This document shows positions 18,014 to 24,901 of a stretch of 64,000 nt of DNA, piece after piece (position 1 is the stretch's first letter; every line of letters begins with the position of its first letter). Source of the stretch: Chryseobacterium edaphi. GTDB lineage: Bacteria; Bacteroidota; Bacteroidia; Flavobacteriales; Weeksellaceae. The stretch lies in assembly GCF_025628985.1 (NCBI RefSeq), contig NZ_JAOTEM010000002.1:248001-312000 (forward strand). Direction: 5' to 3'. The notes beneath the pieces are model-generated. The model was not told where the DNA came from and did no database searches. It saw nothing but the letters and a program-made list of their open reading frames with translations. The translations under genes and the position numbers were made by a program.

Positions 18014-20198
18014 GTTCTAACTGATTTTTAACAAGCCTGTAATATTCACCTTTTAAAGCAACCAATTCAATATGATTTCCTTCTTCCACCACTTTCCCTT
18101 TATCTAAAACGATAATTTTATCGGCATGTTTTACGGTTGACAATCTGTGAGCAATCACAATGGCTGTTTTGCCTTCGAAAAACTGTTCCAGATTTTCCAT
18201 GATTACCTTCTCATTATTCGCATCTAAAGCACTTGTCGCTTCGTCAAAGAAAATATATTCCGGAGATTTGTAAACCGCTCTTGCTATGAACAATCTTTGT
18301 TTTTGTCCGCCACTTACACCAAGTCCTTCATTTCCGATTTTCGTGTTGTAACTTAACGGCAATCCTTCAATGAACTCTTTGATGTTGGCAATTTCGACGG
18401 CTTTTCTAAGTTTTGTTTTATCTACATAATCTTCACCTACTGCGATATTATTGGCAATCGTATCATTAAAAACATAACCTTCCTGCATCACAACACCGCA
18501 CTGATCTCTCCAGAATCTTGGTGAAATGTTTTTCATCTGGGTATTCCCAATTTTTATTTCGCCCTCATTGGGTTCGTAAAATTTCATTAATAATTTTAAA
18601 AGCGTCGTTTTACCACTTCCGCTGGCTCCGACGATTGCCGTTGTTTTTTGAAAAGGAATATTTAAACTTAAATTTTCAAAAACAGGAACATCCGAACCAA
18701 TGTATCTGAATGACATATTGCTGATTTCGATATCTTTTTCCGGAACTTCGGTGGCATATTGTTCGTCTTTGTTTTCCTCATCTTCCTTATCATGAATTTC
18801 GCCTAATCTTTCCAGAGAAATTTTGGCATCCTGAGTTTGTTTGATAAAGTCAATCAATTGTAATAATGGACTGTTTAATTGACCGATAATGTACTGAACG
18901 GAAAGCATCATCCCCAAAGTAAGATTTCCTTCCAAAACCAATTTGGCAGAAAGAAAACTTACCAAAATATCTTTCATCTGATTGATGAAATTTCCACCGA
19001 CAGACTGCCATTGTTCTAACGAAAGTGATTTTATTCTAAGTTTGAATAATTTAACCTGTAAAAACTCCCAATCCCAACGTTTTTGCTTTTCGGCATTATG
19101 CATTTTGATTTCCTGCATTCCGTTGATAAGCTCAATAACTTTGCTTTGTTCCTGAGAAACCTGTGAAAATCTTTTGTAATCAAGTTCTTTTCTTTTTCCG
19201 AGAAAAAAAGTTATCCATCCAATATATAAAATCGCTCCGACCAAATAAACAACAAACAATCTGTAATCATAAAACAGCAAAACAATACTGAAAATGATTA
19301 AGTTAACCAACGAAAACAAAGTATTGAGCGAAGAATTTGTCAGAAGCTGCTCAATTCTGTGATGATCGTTGATTCTCTGCATAATATCTCCCGTCATTCT
19401 TGTATCAAAGAAACTGATGGGAAGTTTCATTAATTTAATAAAGAAATCTGAGATGATCGAAATATTAATTCTTGTAGAAAGATGAAGCAAAATCCAGCTT
19501 CGGATGACTTCAATTCCCATACGTCCTAAAAACAGCATCACTTGAGCCAGTAAAACCAGATAAATGAAATTCAGATCCTGATTCTGAATCCCCACATCCA
19601 CAATACTTTGGGTAAGAAAAGGAAGGATAAGTGACAATAAACTTCCCGCCAATAAACCAATCGCCAATTGAACGATCAACGATTTGTATTTCAGTAAATA
19701 TTTTGAAAGAAAAGAAAAACTGGCTTTACTTTCCTGATCGTCAAATTCGGTTTGAAAAAATGCGGGAGTCGTCTCAAGAATCAAGACGATTCCTTCCTCC
19801 GTGTTTTCGTTCGCATTTTCGCCAATCCATCGTTTGATAAATTCTTCTCGTGTATAGGTAATCAAACCATAACTAGGGTCAGAAACATAAACGAGATTTT
19901 TTTTATCGATTTTATAAACAACGACAAAATGATTTTTGTTCCAATGTACAATACAAGGAAAAGGAACTTCTTCAGCCAAAGTATTAAAATCGATCTGTAC
20001 TCCCAAAGAACGGAAACCCAAATCTTCTGCAGCATCACTTAAACCCAACAAACTGCTTCCTTCTCTTGTGGTTTCTGAGAGGTTACGGATTTGCTGCAAC
20101 GAAATGCTTTTTCCGTAATGTTTGCTGACTATTCTGAGACATGTGGGACCGCAGTCTTTGGAATCGGGCTGAATATAGTTGGGGAATTTTTTTGCCAA
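18003..20198 (-). CDS. Peptidase C39 domain ABC transporter (bacteriocin/RiPP exporter)
   Basis: A 731-residue fusion. Residues 1-125 are a C39 cysteine protease with catalytic Cys16 (KDCGPTC), His90 (NHFVVVY) and Asp107 (SDPSYG). Residues ~170-450 are the six-helix ABC membrane domain. Residues ~490-731 are the ATPase with Walker A GASGSGKTT (524-532), signature VSGGQKQR (628-635) and Walker B YIFFDEATS. Such proteins cleave leaders after a double glycine and export the core peptide. GG leaders occur in this window at 24716-24889 and 30590-35247, so this is the natural exporter for them (inference). All catalytic residues are intact. Confidence 0.95.
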   Translation of the reverse strand: MAKKFPNYIQPDSKDCGPTCLRIVSKHYGKSISLQQIRNLSETTREGSSLLGLSDAAEDLGFRSLGVQIDFNTLAEEVPFPCIVHWNKNHFVVVYKIDKKNLVYVSDPSYGLITYTREEFIKRWIGENANENTEEGIVLILETTPAFFQTEFDDQESKASFSFLSKYLLKYKSLIVQLAIGLLAGSLLSLILPFLTQSIVDVGIQNQDLNFIYLVLLAQVMLFLGRMGIEVIRSWILLHLSTRINISIISDFFIKLMKLPISFFDTRMTGDIMQRINDHHRIEQLLTNSSLNTLFSLVNLIIFSIVLLFYDYRLFVVYLVGAILYIGWITFFLGKRKELDYKRFSQVSQEQSKVIELINGMQEIKMHNAEKQKRWDWEFLQVKLFKLRIKSLSLEQWQSVGGNFINQMKDILVSFLSAKLVLEGNLTLGMMLSVQYIIGQLNSPLLQLIDFIKQTQDAKISLERLGEIHDKEDEENKDEQYATEVPEKDIEISNMSFRYIGSDVPVFENLSLNIPFQKTTAIVGASGSGKTTLLKLLMKFYEPNEGEIKIGNTQMKNISPRFWRDQCGVVMQEGYVFNDTIANNIAVGEDYVDKTKLRKAVEIANIKEFIEGLPLSYNTKIGNEGLGVSGGQKQRLFIARAVYKSPEYIFFDEATSALDANNEKVIMENLEQFFEGKTAIVIAHRLSTVKHADKIIVLDKGKVVEEGNHIELVALKGEYYRLVKNQLELGN

Positions 20199-20209
20199 TT
20201 AATTGTGAT

Positions 20210-20632
20210 TTAATTTTTCTTAACTAATTCTTGCATCCCATAATACTTTATCGCTTTCTCTTTAAGAGGATTGGTACTCCATTCTTCCCATTCTCCGGTG
20301 TAAGGATCATACCCACATTTTAAAGGCTTTGAAATATCTAATCCTTCATTATCTTCATGGGTTCTTTCAGTATAAGCTCTGCAATCTTTACAAATATAAC
20401 GAAACTCACAATCTTTACAAACTTCTATTTTATCCTTCGTAAGATTCCAATATTTTTTGAAATCTTTGTGACATAATTCATCTTCCAAAGTTGTGTCTTT
20501 AATATTGCCGAAGCTTTGAGGCATTGAAGGATAATTACGAATATATAGGTTTGCGTACTCACTTTTCAAAACATTATCTAACTCCAAACCAAATGCACAA
20601 CCATTCTGAATTGAAAACAAAAACCAAAGCAA
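20210..20632 (-). pseudogene. Truncated grasp-with-SPASM peptide maturase (C-terminal SPASM part only)
   Basis: About 135 residues matching the C-terminal end of SPASM-domain peptide maturases: EVCKDCEFRYICKDCRAY (C-x2-C-x5-C-x2-C iron-sulfur ligands), then PLKCGYDPYTGEWEEW and the tail KAIKYYGM. The radical SAM-like N-terminal two thirds are absent, and the apparent start at 20632 lies inside a terminator hairpin (20621-20651), so this is probably not expressed. Intact relatives work with an ATP-grasp ligase, which is also missing here. The intact C39 exporter gene follows 11 bases downstream, which suggests that deletion removed the maturase from a once complete cluster. Confidence 0.75.
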
Positions 20633-20651
20633 AACTTTTTTGCTTTGGTTT
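20621..20651 (-). terminator. Terminator after the exported six-cysteine protein gene
   Basis: Perfect 14-base stem: AAACCAAAGCAAAA (20621-20634) with TTTTGCTTTGGTTT (20638-20651), 3-base loop, followed on the minus strand by TTTTTGTTTTC. It would reduce readthrough from 20741-22514 into the exporter genes. It overlaps the apparent start of the SPASM fragment. Confidence 0.75.
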
Positions 20652-20668
20652 AATTACTTATTTTTGAT

Positions 20669-20701
20669 TTACTGTATCGGATTTTTAGGACGGTACAGTA
20701 A
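20669..20701. repeat. Short inverted repeat TTACTGTA...TACAGTAA
   Basis: Arms 20669-20676 and 20694-20701 are exact reverse complements, separated by 17 bases. The half-site resembles the TACTGTAC segment found in the conserved elements at 22551 and 34082. It may be a regulator site left upstream of the exporter genes. Confidence 0.4.
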
Positions 20702-20740
20702 TGAAATTCTAAATCATTTTACTGATTGAAAATTTTTTAC

Positions 20741-21223
20741 TTAGGCACATGCAATTCCGCATTCAGCAGAACATAATAAAACTCCTGTTGATGTTTCTTT
20801 ATCATAACATTTATTCGTTCGATGACATTTTGTTACACATTGAGTAGGAGTTTCACTAATAGATTCTACAGATTTTTCTGGTCCAAAAATAACCCTCTTA
20901 AGATTTTCAACTGTTGAATCTGAAATCTGCTGATCACCTTCATTTGCATAATAAGTTGCAATAGGCTTTTCGTTTTTATCCAATACTATTTTAAAATAAA
21001 AACCTTGACCTAATGAGTTTTCTTTGTAAATCACATAAAAATTTTCACCAGCAACCTCAGATTTTTTATTAAGAATATTGAATTTCTTATTCTTTGGTGC
21101 TTCATTTTTTTTGAAAGAACTAAAATATTCTTTATCGTTTCTATCTGTGTACTTGCTGTTCGCTTTCAATGTAGCGAAGCCAAATAATAAAAATGCTAAT
21201 GCTATTAAAAAGTTGTTTTTCAT
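20741..21223 (-). CDS. Exported protein with six-cysteine C-terminal tail
   Basis: A 160-residue protein with a Sec signal (MKNNFLIALAFLLFGFATLKA), a polar middle and a cysteine-rich end. The tail has six Cys with spacing C-x3-C-x5-C-x11-C-x3-C-x3-C and the block TGVLLCS, identical in spacing and partly in sequence to the tail of the protein at 22065-22514. No enzyme motif is seen. It is the third gene of the operon (two six-Cys proteins around a GLPGLI protein) and lies upstream of the C39 exporter. A secreted peptide made as a long Sec-dependent precursor is possible, but it has no GG leader. Function unknown. Confidence 0.75.
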   Translation of the reverse strand: MKNNFLIALAFLLFGFATLKANSKYTDRNDKEYFSSFKKNEAPKNKKFNILNKKSEVAGENFYVIYKENSLGQGFYFKIVLDKNEKPIATYYANEGDQQISDSTVENLKRVIFGPEKSVESISETPTQCVTKCHRTNKCYDKETSTGVLLCSAECGIACA

Positions 21224-21235
21224 TTCGTTTTGTTT

Positions 21236-22063
21236 TTAAAGTTCAATTTTGTTTTCTTTTTTATATTCTTCAATCATTTTTCTCTGTGTTTCACTAAAGA
21301 TTTTTCTCATATCAATGATGTTGCCGTTTGCATCTTTTTTTTCATAAACTTGAGTGTTATCCATCAATTCAAACATTCTTCGCAGAGGTGTTTCAATATG
21401 ATTTTTTCTCATTTCGACAAATTTTGGTTTTGTAGTTGCAATATACTTTGTAGTTGCAATACGACTGTCGATAGAAATTTTCTTTTCTTTTGAAATACCT
21501 GTCGCCAAAAAATGATGATCCCTTTTTTCATCAAATATCTCAAGAATTAAACCAGGTAATCCAAAAAACTTATACGGTCCGTCTTGAACAGGAATTTGTG
21601 GAGTGAAATATGCCTTGTAATTTCTTCCTGCATAACTAGTCGTAGCCAAATAAGCCTTATAACCCAATAGTTCTTTGCTTTCTTTGCTTATTTTCCATAC
21701 AAATTTTGGTTTCTCATTATACTTGTATTCATGCTCACCAAACTCATCGGAATAATAGGTCACTTCTTTAGATGAATATTTTTTTTGAATAAAGCAACCG
21801 AGTAAATCGCTGGGTAATCCCTTAAAATTAATCTTCTTTCCTAATTTTTGATCCGATGCGATAATAGAATCGGATAAATATTGCGCTTCACTAAAAAATG
21901 TAGAACGATCTTTTTCAATATTTAAAAAAGTATTCTGTGAAATTATTGTCGTGCTGTCTCTCATAATATGTTTTGAATAATTGTATTGCACAACAAATGA
22001 CTGTGCTGCTACGGAAAATGAGAGACAAACGAAAAACAGAAAAAGTGTGATTTTATTTCTCAT
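21236..22063 (-). CDS. GLPGLI family exported protein
   Basis: A 275-residue exported protein with the family signature (YKFFGLPGLILEIFD, residues ~165-180). The start at 22063 (MRNKITLFLFFVCLSFSVAAQ) gives a clean signal peptide and lies 1 base after the upstream stop; the ATG at 22078 would overlap the neighbour. The GLPGLI family is restricted to Bacteroidetes and its function is not established. It sits between two six-cysteine exported proteins, and a paralogue lies next to a GG-leader peptide at 32963, so an accessory role in peptide maturation, export or immunity is plausible (inference). Confidence 0.85.
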   Translation of the reverse strand: MRNKITLFLFFVCLSFSVAAQSFVVQYNYSKHIMRDSTTIISQNTFLNIEKDRSTFFSEAQYLSDSIIASDQKLGKKINFKGLPSDLLGCFIQKKYSSKEVTYYSDEFGEHEYKYNEKPKFVWKISKESKELLGYKAYLATTSYAGRNYKAYFTPQIPVQDGPYKFFGLPGLILEIFDEKRDHHFLATGISKEKKISIDSRIATTKYIATTKPKFVEMRKNHIETPLRRMFELMDNTQVYEKKDANGNIIDMRKIFSETQRKMIEEYKKENKIEL

Positions 22064-22064
22064 C

Positions 22065-22514
22065 TTATGCGCCGGCACACTCTAATACACAATCTAAAGA
22101 ACATAATAATACGCCTGTCTCCGTTGGTTTATCAGAACAATGCCATGTACTACTACACGTAGAAAAACAACTTCCTATTGTTAATACTGGTCCAACTGCG
22201 CCACCTCTTGCAGAGTTTGAAATAGATACAATATTTGCGATGTTTTTGTTTATTTTATCTTTATCTGCTAATAATACTTTTTCTAAGGTGTTGTCGTTGC
22301 CTAAAACCTCAATAGACAAAGATGATACTTTACCTAAAAAGCTTTCGCCGACAGAAACCTTCAAATCATAGATTTTATTATTAAGTCTTTTTTTTATTAT
22401 AACAGTGTTCATTTTAACTTCTTTTAGGTCATTTTTATAAAAGAGATTATTATCGTTACAATAGTGAAAACTGAAAGCTAATAATGCTAAGAATAAAAAA
22501 AATTGCTTTTTCAT
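22065..22514 (-). CDS. Exported protein with six-cysteine C-terminal tail (first gene of exporter operon)
   Basis: A 149-residue protein with a signal-like N terminus (MKKQFFLFLALLAFSFHYCND; the Cys could be lipidated). After a polar middle and an ARGGAVGP segment it ends in a six-Cys tail with spacing C-x3-C-x5-C-x11-C-x3-C-x3-C and TETGVLLCS, matching the protein at 20741-21223. The two proteins differ strongly outside the tail. A conserved element that also precedes the GG-leader peptide at 33850 lies 36-126 bases upstream of its ATG. Function not recognised. Confidence 0.75.
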   Translation of the reverse strand: MKKQFFLFLALLAFSFHYCNDNNLFYKNDLKEVKMNTVIIKKRLNNKIYDLKVSVGESFLGKVSSLSIEVLGNDNTLEKVLLADKDKINKNIANIVSISNSARGGAVGPVLTIGSCFSTCSSTWHCSDKPTETGVLLCSLDCVLECAGA

Positions 22515-22550
22515 AAATTTAATTTTTAATTGTTTTTTTGATTAAGTTTT

Positions 22551-22640
22551 GTCATACAATCCCTGACATGGGGCTTTTGCTGATCAGCGTTTCATATTTA
22601 TAATTTTGTACTGTACACATACAAAAAATAAACATTCGTG
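22551..22640 (-). promoter_or_regulatory. Conserved upstream element, copy 1
   Basis: About 85 bases closely match 34082-34165. Shared blocks on the plus strand are CATACAATCCCTGACAT, TTTTGCTGATCAGCG (containing the perfect palindrome GCTGATCAGC) and TACTGTACAC..TACAAAAAA. In both places the element lies 30-40 bases before the ATG of a minus-strand peptide gene. Read on the minus strand, TTTG-N21-TAAATATG could be its promoter; on the plus strand TAATTTTG (22601-22608) is a perfect -7 box. Strand given as minus by association. Confidence 0.65.
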
Positions 22641-22693
22641 TTTTTGTTGAAGCAAAGATGCATGAGATAATTAAAAAAGACAAACAACATATA

Positions 22694-22736
22694 TCGAAAT
22701 TGGTATATTTTGGATTTGGAATAGTCGAAATTGGTA
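22694..22736. promoter_or_regulatory. Two direct repeats of TCGAAATTGGTA
   Basis: The 12-base sequence occurs at 22694-22705 and 22725-22736, 31 bases apart (about three helical turns), in the divergent region between the exporter operon and the TPR/AraC-type regulator gene. Direct repeats with whole-turn spacing suit AraC-type regulators. The rest of the 22515-22847 gap holds the element at 22551, the -7 box at 22824 and otherwise plain AT-rich sequence. Confidence 0.5.
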
Positions 22737-22823
22737 AAAAAACAAATACTAAAAACAATAATTAACTAAAAATCAAATACTTAATTTACAATATTGAAAA
22801 TCTAATTAATTCTAAAAAAAATG

Positions 22824-22831
22824 TAATTTTG
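22824..22831 (+). promoter_or_regulatory. -7 box of the regulator gene
   Basis: TAATTTTG matches TAnnTTTG exactly, 16 bases before the ATG at 22848. No clear TTTG -33 box at the expected distance, which may mean that an activator is needed. Confidence 0.5.
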
Positions 22832-22847
22832 CACTATAAAAACACAA

Positions 22848-24596
22848 ATGTTCCGATTTTCTTTATTCTTAATTTTTTTAATCTGTCAAAATTTATTCTT
22901 CTCACAAAGTATAAAACACTTCCACATCCCTGATTCTCTTAAAAACAAAAATTATGAGCAACTACAAAATGCTTATGATAAAGTATTCAGAATAGATAAT
23001 AATAAGGCAGAGATATTTGCCAATACAATTTTAAGCAAAGGGAAAAAGGAGAAAAATAGAGATCTTATTTATGATGGCTATTACAAAATTGCACATATAA
23101 AAGGATTGAAATCTGAAAATGGTCATCCATATGCAGATACATTATTATCTATAACACAAAATGTAGATACTAAAGACTATCCAGCAAAAGCACATATTAT
23201 AAAAGGCATTCTATACAATTATGATTGGAAATACAATAAAGCTTTAGATCAATACATTGAAGCGCAAAAATCCTCTAAGAATAAAAATCCTGATCAGTTT
23301 TATTATATCAAGAAACTAATAGGAATTTTAAAAACTGCTACTGATGAAAATGAAGAGGCACTTCCTCTTTTTTTGGAGTATTATAATTACCAAAAGCAAA
23401 AAGTAAACACCGAAAAGAAAGATATTAAAAGCTACATAGGTTCTGTATTTTCAGTATCAAATGCTTACAGCAAAACAAAGAATTATCAAAAAAGTAAACA
23501 ATATAATAAAATCGGAATTTCAGAATGTAAAAAGCACAATGATTATTCACATTATGCTTATTTTCTAATGTCGGAAGGTATTGCCGATTATTATTTAAAA
23601 AATTACAATATTGCCACAGAAAATCTCTTAGTTGTTGAAAAAAAACTTCTAAAGAATGAAGATCATCCTAATTTAGCAATTGTTTATTATTTTTTAGCTA
23701 AAATTAATACCGAAACTAAAAATGAAAAAAAAGCCGTCAACTATTTCATAAAATCAGATTCGCTTTCTTTTGTTTCGAATGAATTTTTGCCAGTAACTAG
23801 AGACGGATATGAAATACTGATAGATTATTATAAGAACAAAGGAGACAAAGAAAACCAACTTAAATATATTAATAAATTATTTCATGCAGACAGTATTATA
23901 AATAATAGTAAGCAATATCTTTCAAAGGAAATTTATAAAAAATATGATACACCCATCTTATTGGAAGAGAAAGAAAAGTTAATTTCTGATTTAAATAACA
24001 AAAATTCTATCTTATACTGGTTTCTCGGTATTGGGTTTTTTACTATTTCAATATTACTTTTCATGTTCATTAAAAATAAGAAGAGAGTAAAAGAATATAA
24101 AAAACAAGCAGAAATTTTATTATCAAAATCAACAAAAGAATTCGAATTCGTACATGAAGTAACGACTAATTCAGATGATTGGATCAACAAAAATTATCCC
24201 CCTCAAGAAAAACCAAAAAATACAGTTCCACATAATATACTAACAGAATTGAAGTTGCAACTTGAGTTATTTGAAACAAAAAAAGAATTCCTTCATAAAA
24301 ACATAACTATAGACGGATTAGCAAAAGAATTTGGAACAAATCGCGACTATCTTTCAAAATCGGTAAATGAAATTAAAGAGCAAAATTTCTCACAATATTT
24401 GAATGAGTTACGGATCAATTATGTCGTGAAAGAATTAAAAAGTAATGAAAAACTGAGGAAATATACAATTTCTGCTATTGCAAGTGAAATAGGATACAAT
24501 AATTCGGAATCATTTTCTAATGCTTTTAAGAAGATAACCGGCACTCTTCCTTCTTTTTACATAAAATTACTCAATCAAGAAACGAACATATTATAA
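22848..24596 (+). CDS. TPR-transmembrane regulator with AraC-type DNA-binding domain
   Basis: A 582-residue one-protein signalling regulator. It has a signal peptide (MFRFSLFLIFLICQNLFFSQ), a periplasmic region of TPR-like helices (about 30-370), one membrane helix (about 387-408) and a cytoplasmic AraC/HTH_18 domain (about 480-575) with ITIDGLAKEFGTNRDYLSKSVNEI and YTISAIASEIGYNNSESFSNAFKKITG. This architecture is common in Flavobacteriia. It is divergent from the six-Cys/exporter operon and directly upstream of the lanthipeptide-like operon, so it probably controls one or both; paired direct repeats lie upstream. The ligand is unknown. Confidence 0.85.
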   Translation: MFRFSLFLIFLICQNLFFSQSIKHFHIPDSLKNKNYEQLQNAYDKVFRIDNNKAEIFANTILSKGKKEKNRDLIYDGYYKIAHIKGLKSENGHPYADTLLSITQNVDTKDYPAKAHIIKGILYNYDWKYNKALDQYIEAQKSSKNKNPDQFYYIKKLIGILKTATDENEEALPLFLEYYNYQKQKVNTEKKDIKSYIGSVFSVSNAYSKTKNYQKSKQYNKIGISECKKHNDYSHYAYFLMSEGIADYYLKNYNIATENLLVVEKKLLKNEDHPNLAIVYYFLAKINTETKNEKKAVNYFIKSDSLSFVSNEFLPVTRDGYEILIDYYKNKGDKENQLKYINKLFHADSIINNSKQYLSKEIYKKYDTPILLEEKEKLISDLNNKNSILYWFLGIGFFTISILLFMFIKNKKRVKEYKKQAEILLSKSTKEFEFVHEVTTNSDDWINKNYPPQEKPKNTVPHNILTELKLQLELFETKKEFLHKNITIDGLAKEFGTNRDYLSKSVNEIKEQNFSQYLNELRINYVVKELKSNEKLRKYTISAIASEIGYNNSESFSNAFKKITGTLPSFYIKLLNQETNIL

Positions 24597-24658
24597 ATTG
24601 AAAATCAACAACTTACAAATAAAAACACACGGTATTGATAAATTTCGAGATCAATATT

Positions 24659-24689
24659 TTTGGTCGACTTATGAATTAGAGTTTATTTG
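24659..24689 (+). promoter_or_regulatory. Promoter of the lanthipeptide-like operon
   Basis: TTTG (24659-24662), 19 bases, then TTTATTTG (24682-24689), which differs from TAnnTTTG at one defined position. This is the ideal Bacteroidetes -33/-7 spacing, 26 bases before the precursor ATG. Confidence 0.6.
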
Positions 24690-24715
24690 CAGCTTAATTT
24701 AAAATTTTAATCAAA

Positions 24716-24889
24716 ATGAAAAAACAGAAACAAGTAGAAAAAAAATTGTCATTAAAAAAATTACAGATGACTAAAATCACAAGTAGATTGAATTCTATTA
24801 GAGGAGGAGATAATGGTGTTGGTAATGATACCGTTTTGGATGAAACTTTCACAAAAAGTAAAAACAAAAATGGTGGTATTGAAAACTAA
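24716..24889 (+). CDS. Class I lanthipeptide-like precursor without cysteine
   Basis: A 57-residue peptide. The leader contains KKLSLKKLQMTKITSRLNSIRGG; the KKLSLKKL-x-M/I-x-K-I/L pattern and terminal GG are typical of Bacteroidetes class I lanthipeptide leaders. The core after GG (about 26 residues, DNGVGNDTVLDETFTKSKNK plus GGIEN) has Thr and Ser for dehydration but no Cys anywhere, so no lanthionine ring can form within it. The split LanB genes follow in the same operon and no LanC is present. The C39 exporter at 18003 could cut after GG. Identification as the LanB substrate is inference from leader and position. Confidence 0.75.
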   Translation: MKKQKQVEKKLSLKKLQMTKITSRLNSIRGGDNGVGNDTVLDETFTKSKNKNGGIEN

Positions 24890-24901
24890 TCAATTACTTT
24901 A

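Noticed and set aside
22668-22765. Short plus-strand frame starting MHEIIKKDKQ in the divergent region
   Set aside because: About 30 codons with no family resemblance; it overlaps the direct repeats and reads like non-coding AT-rich DNA.
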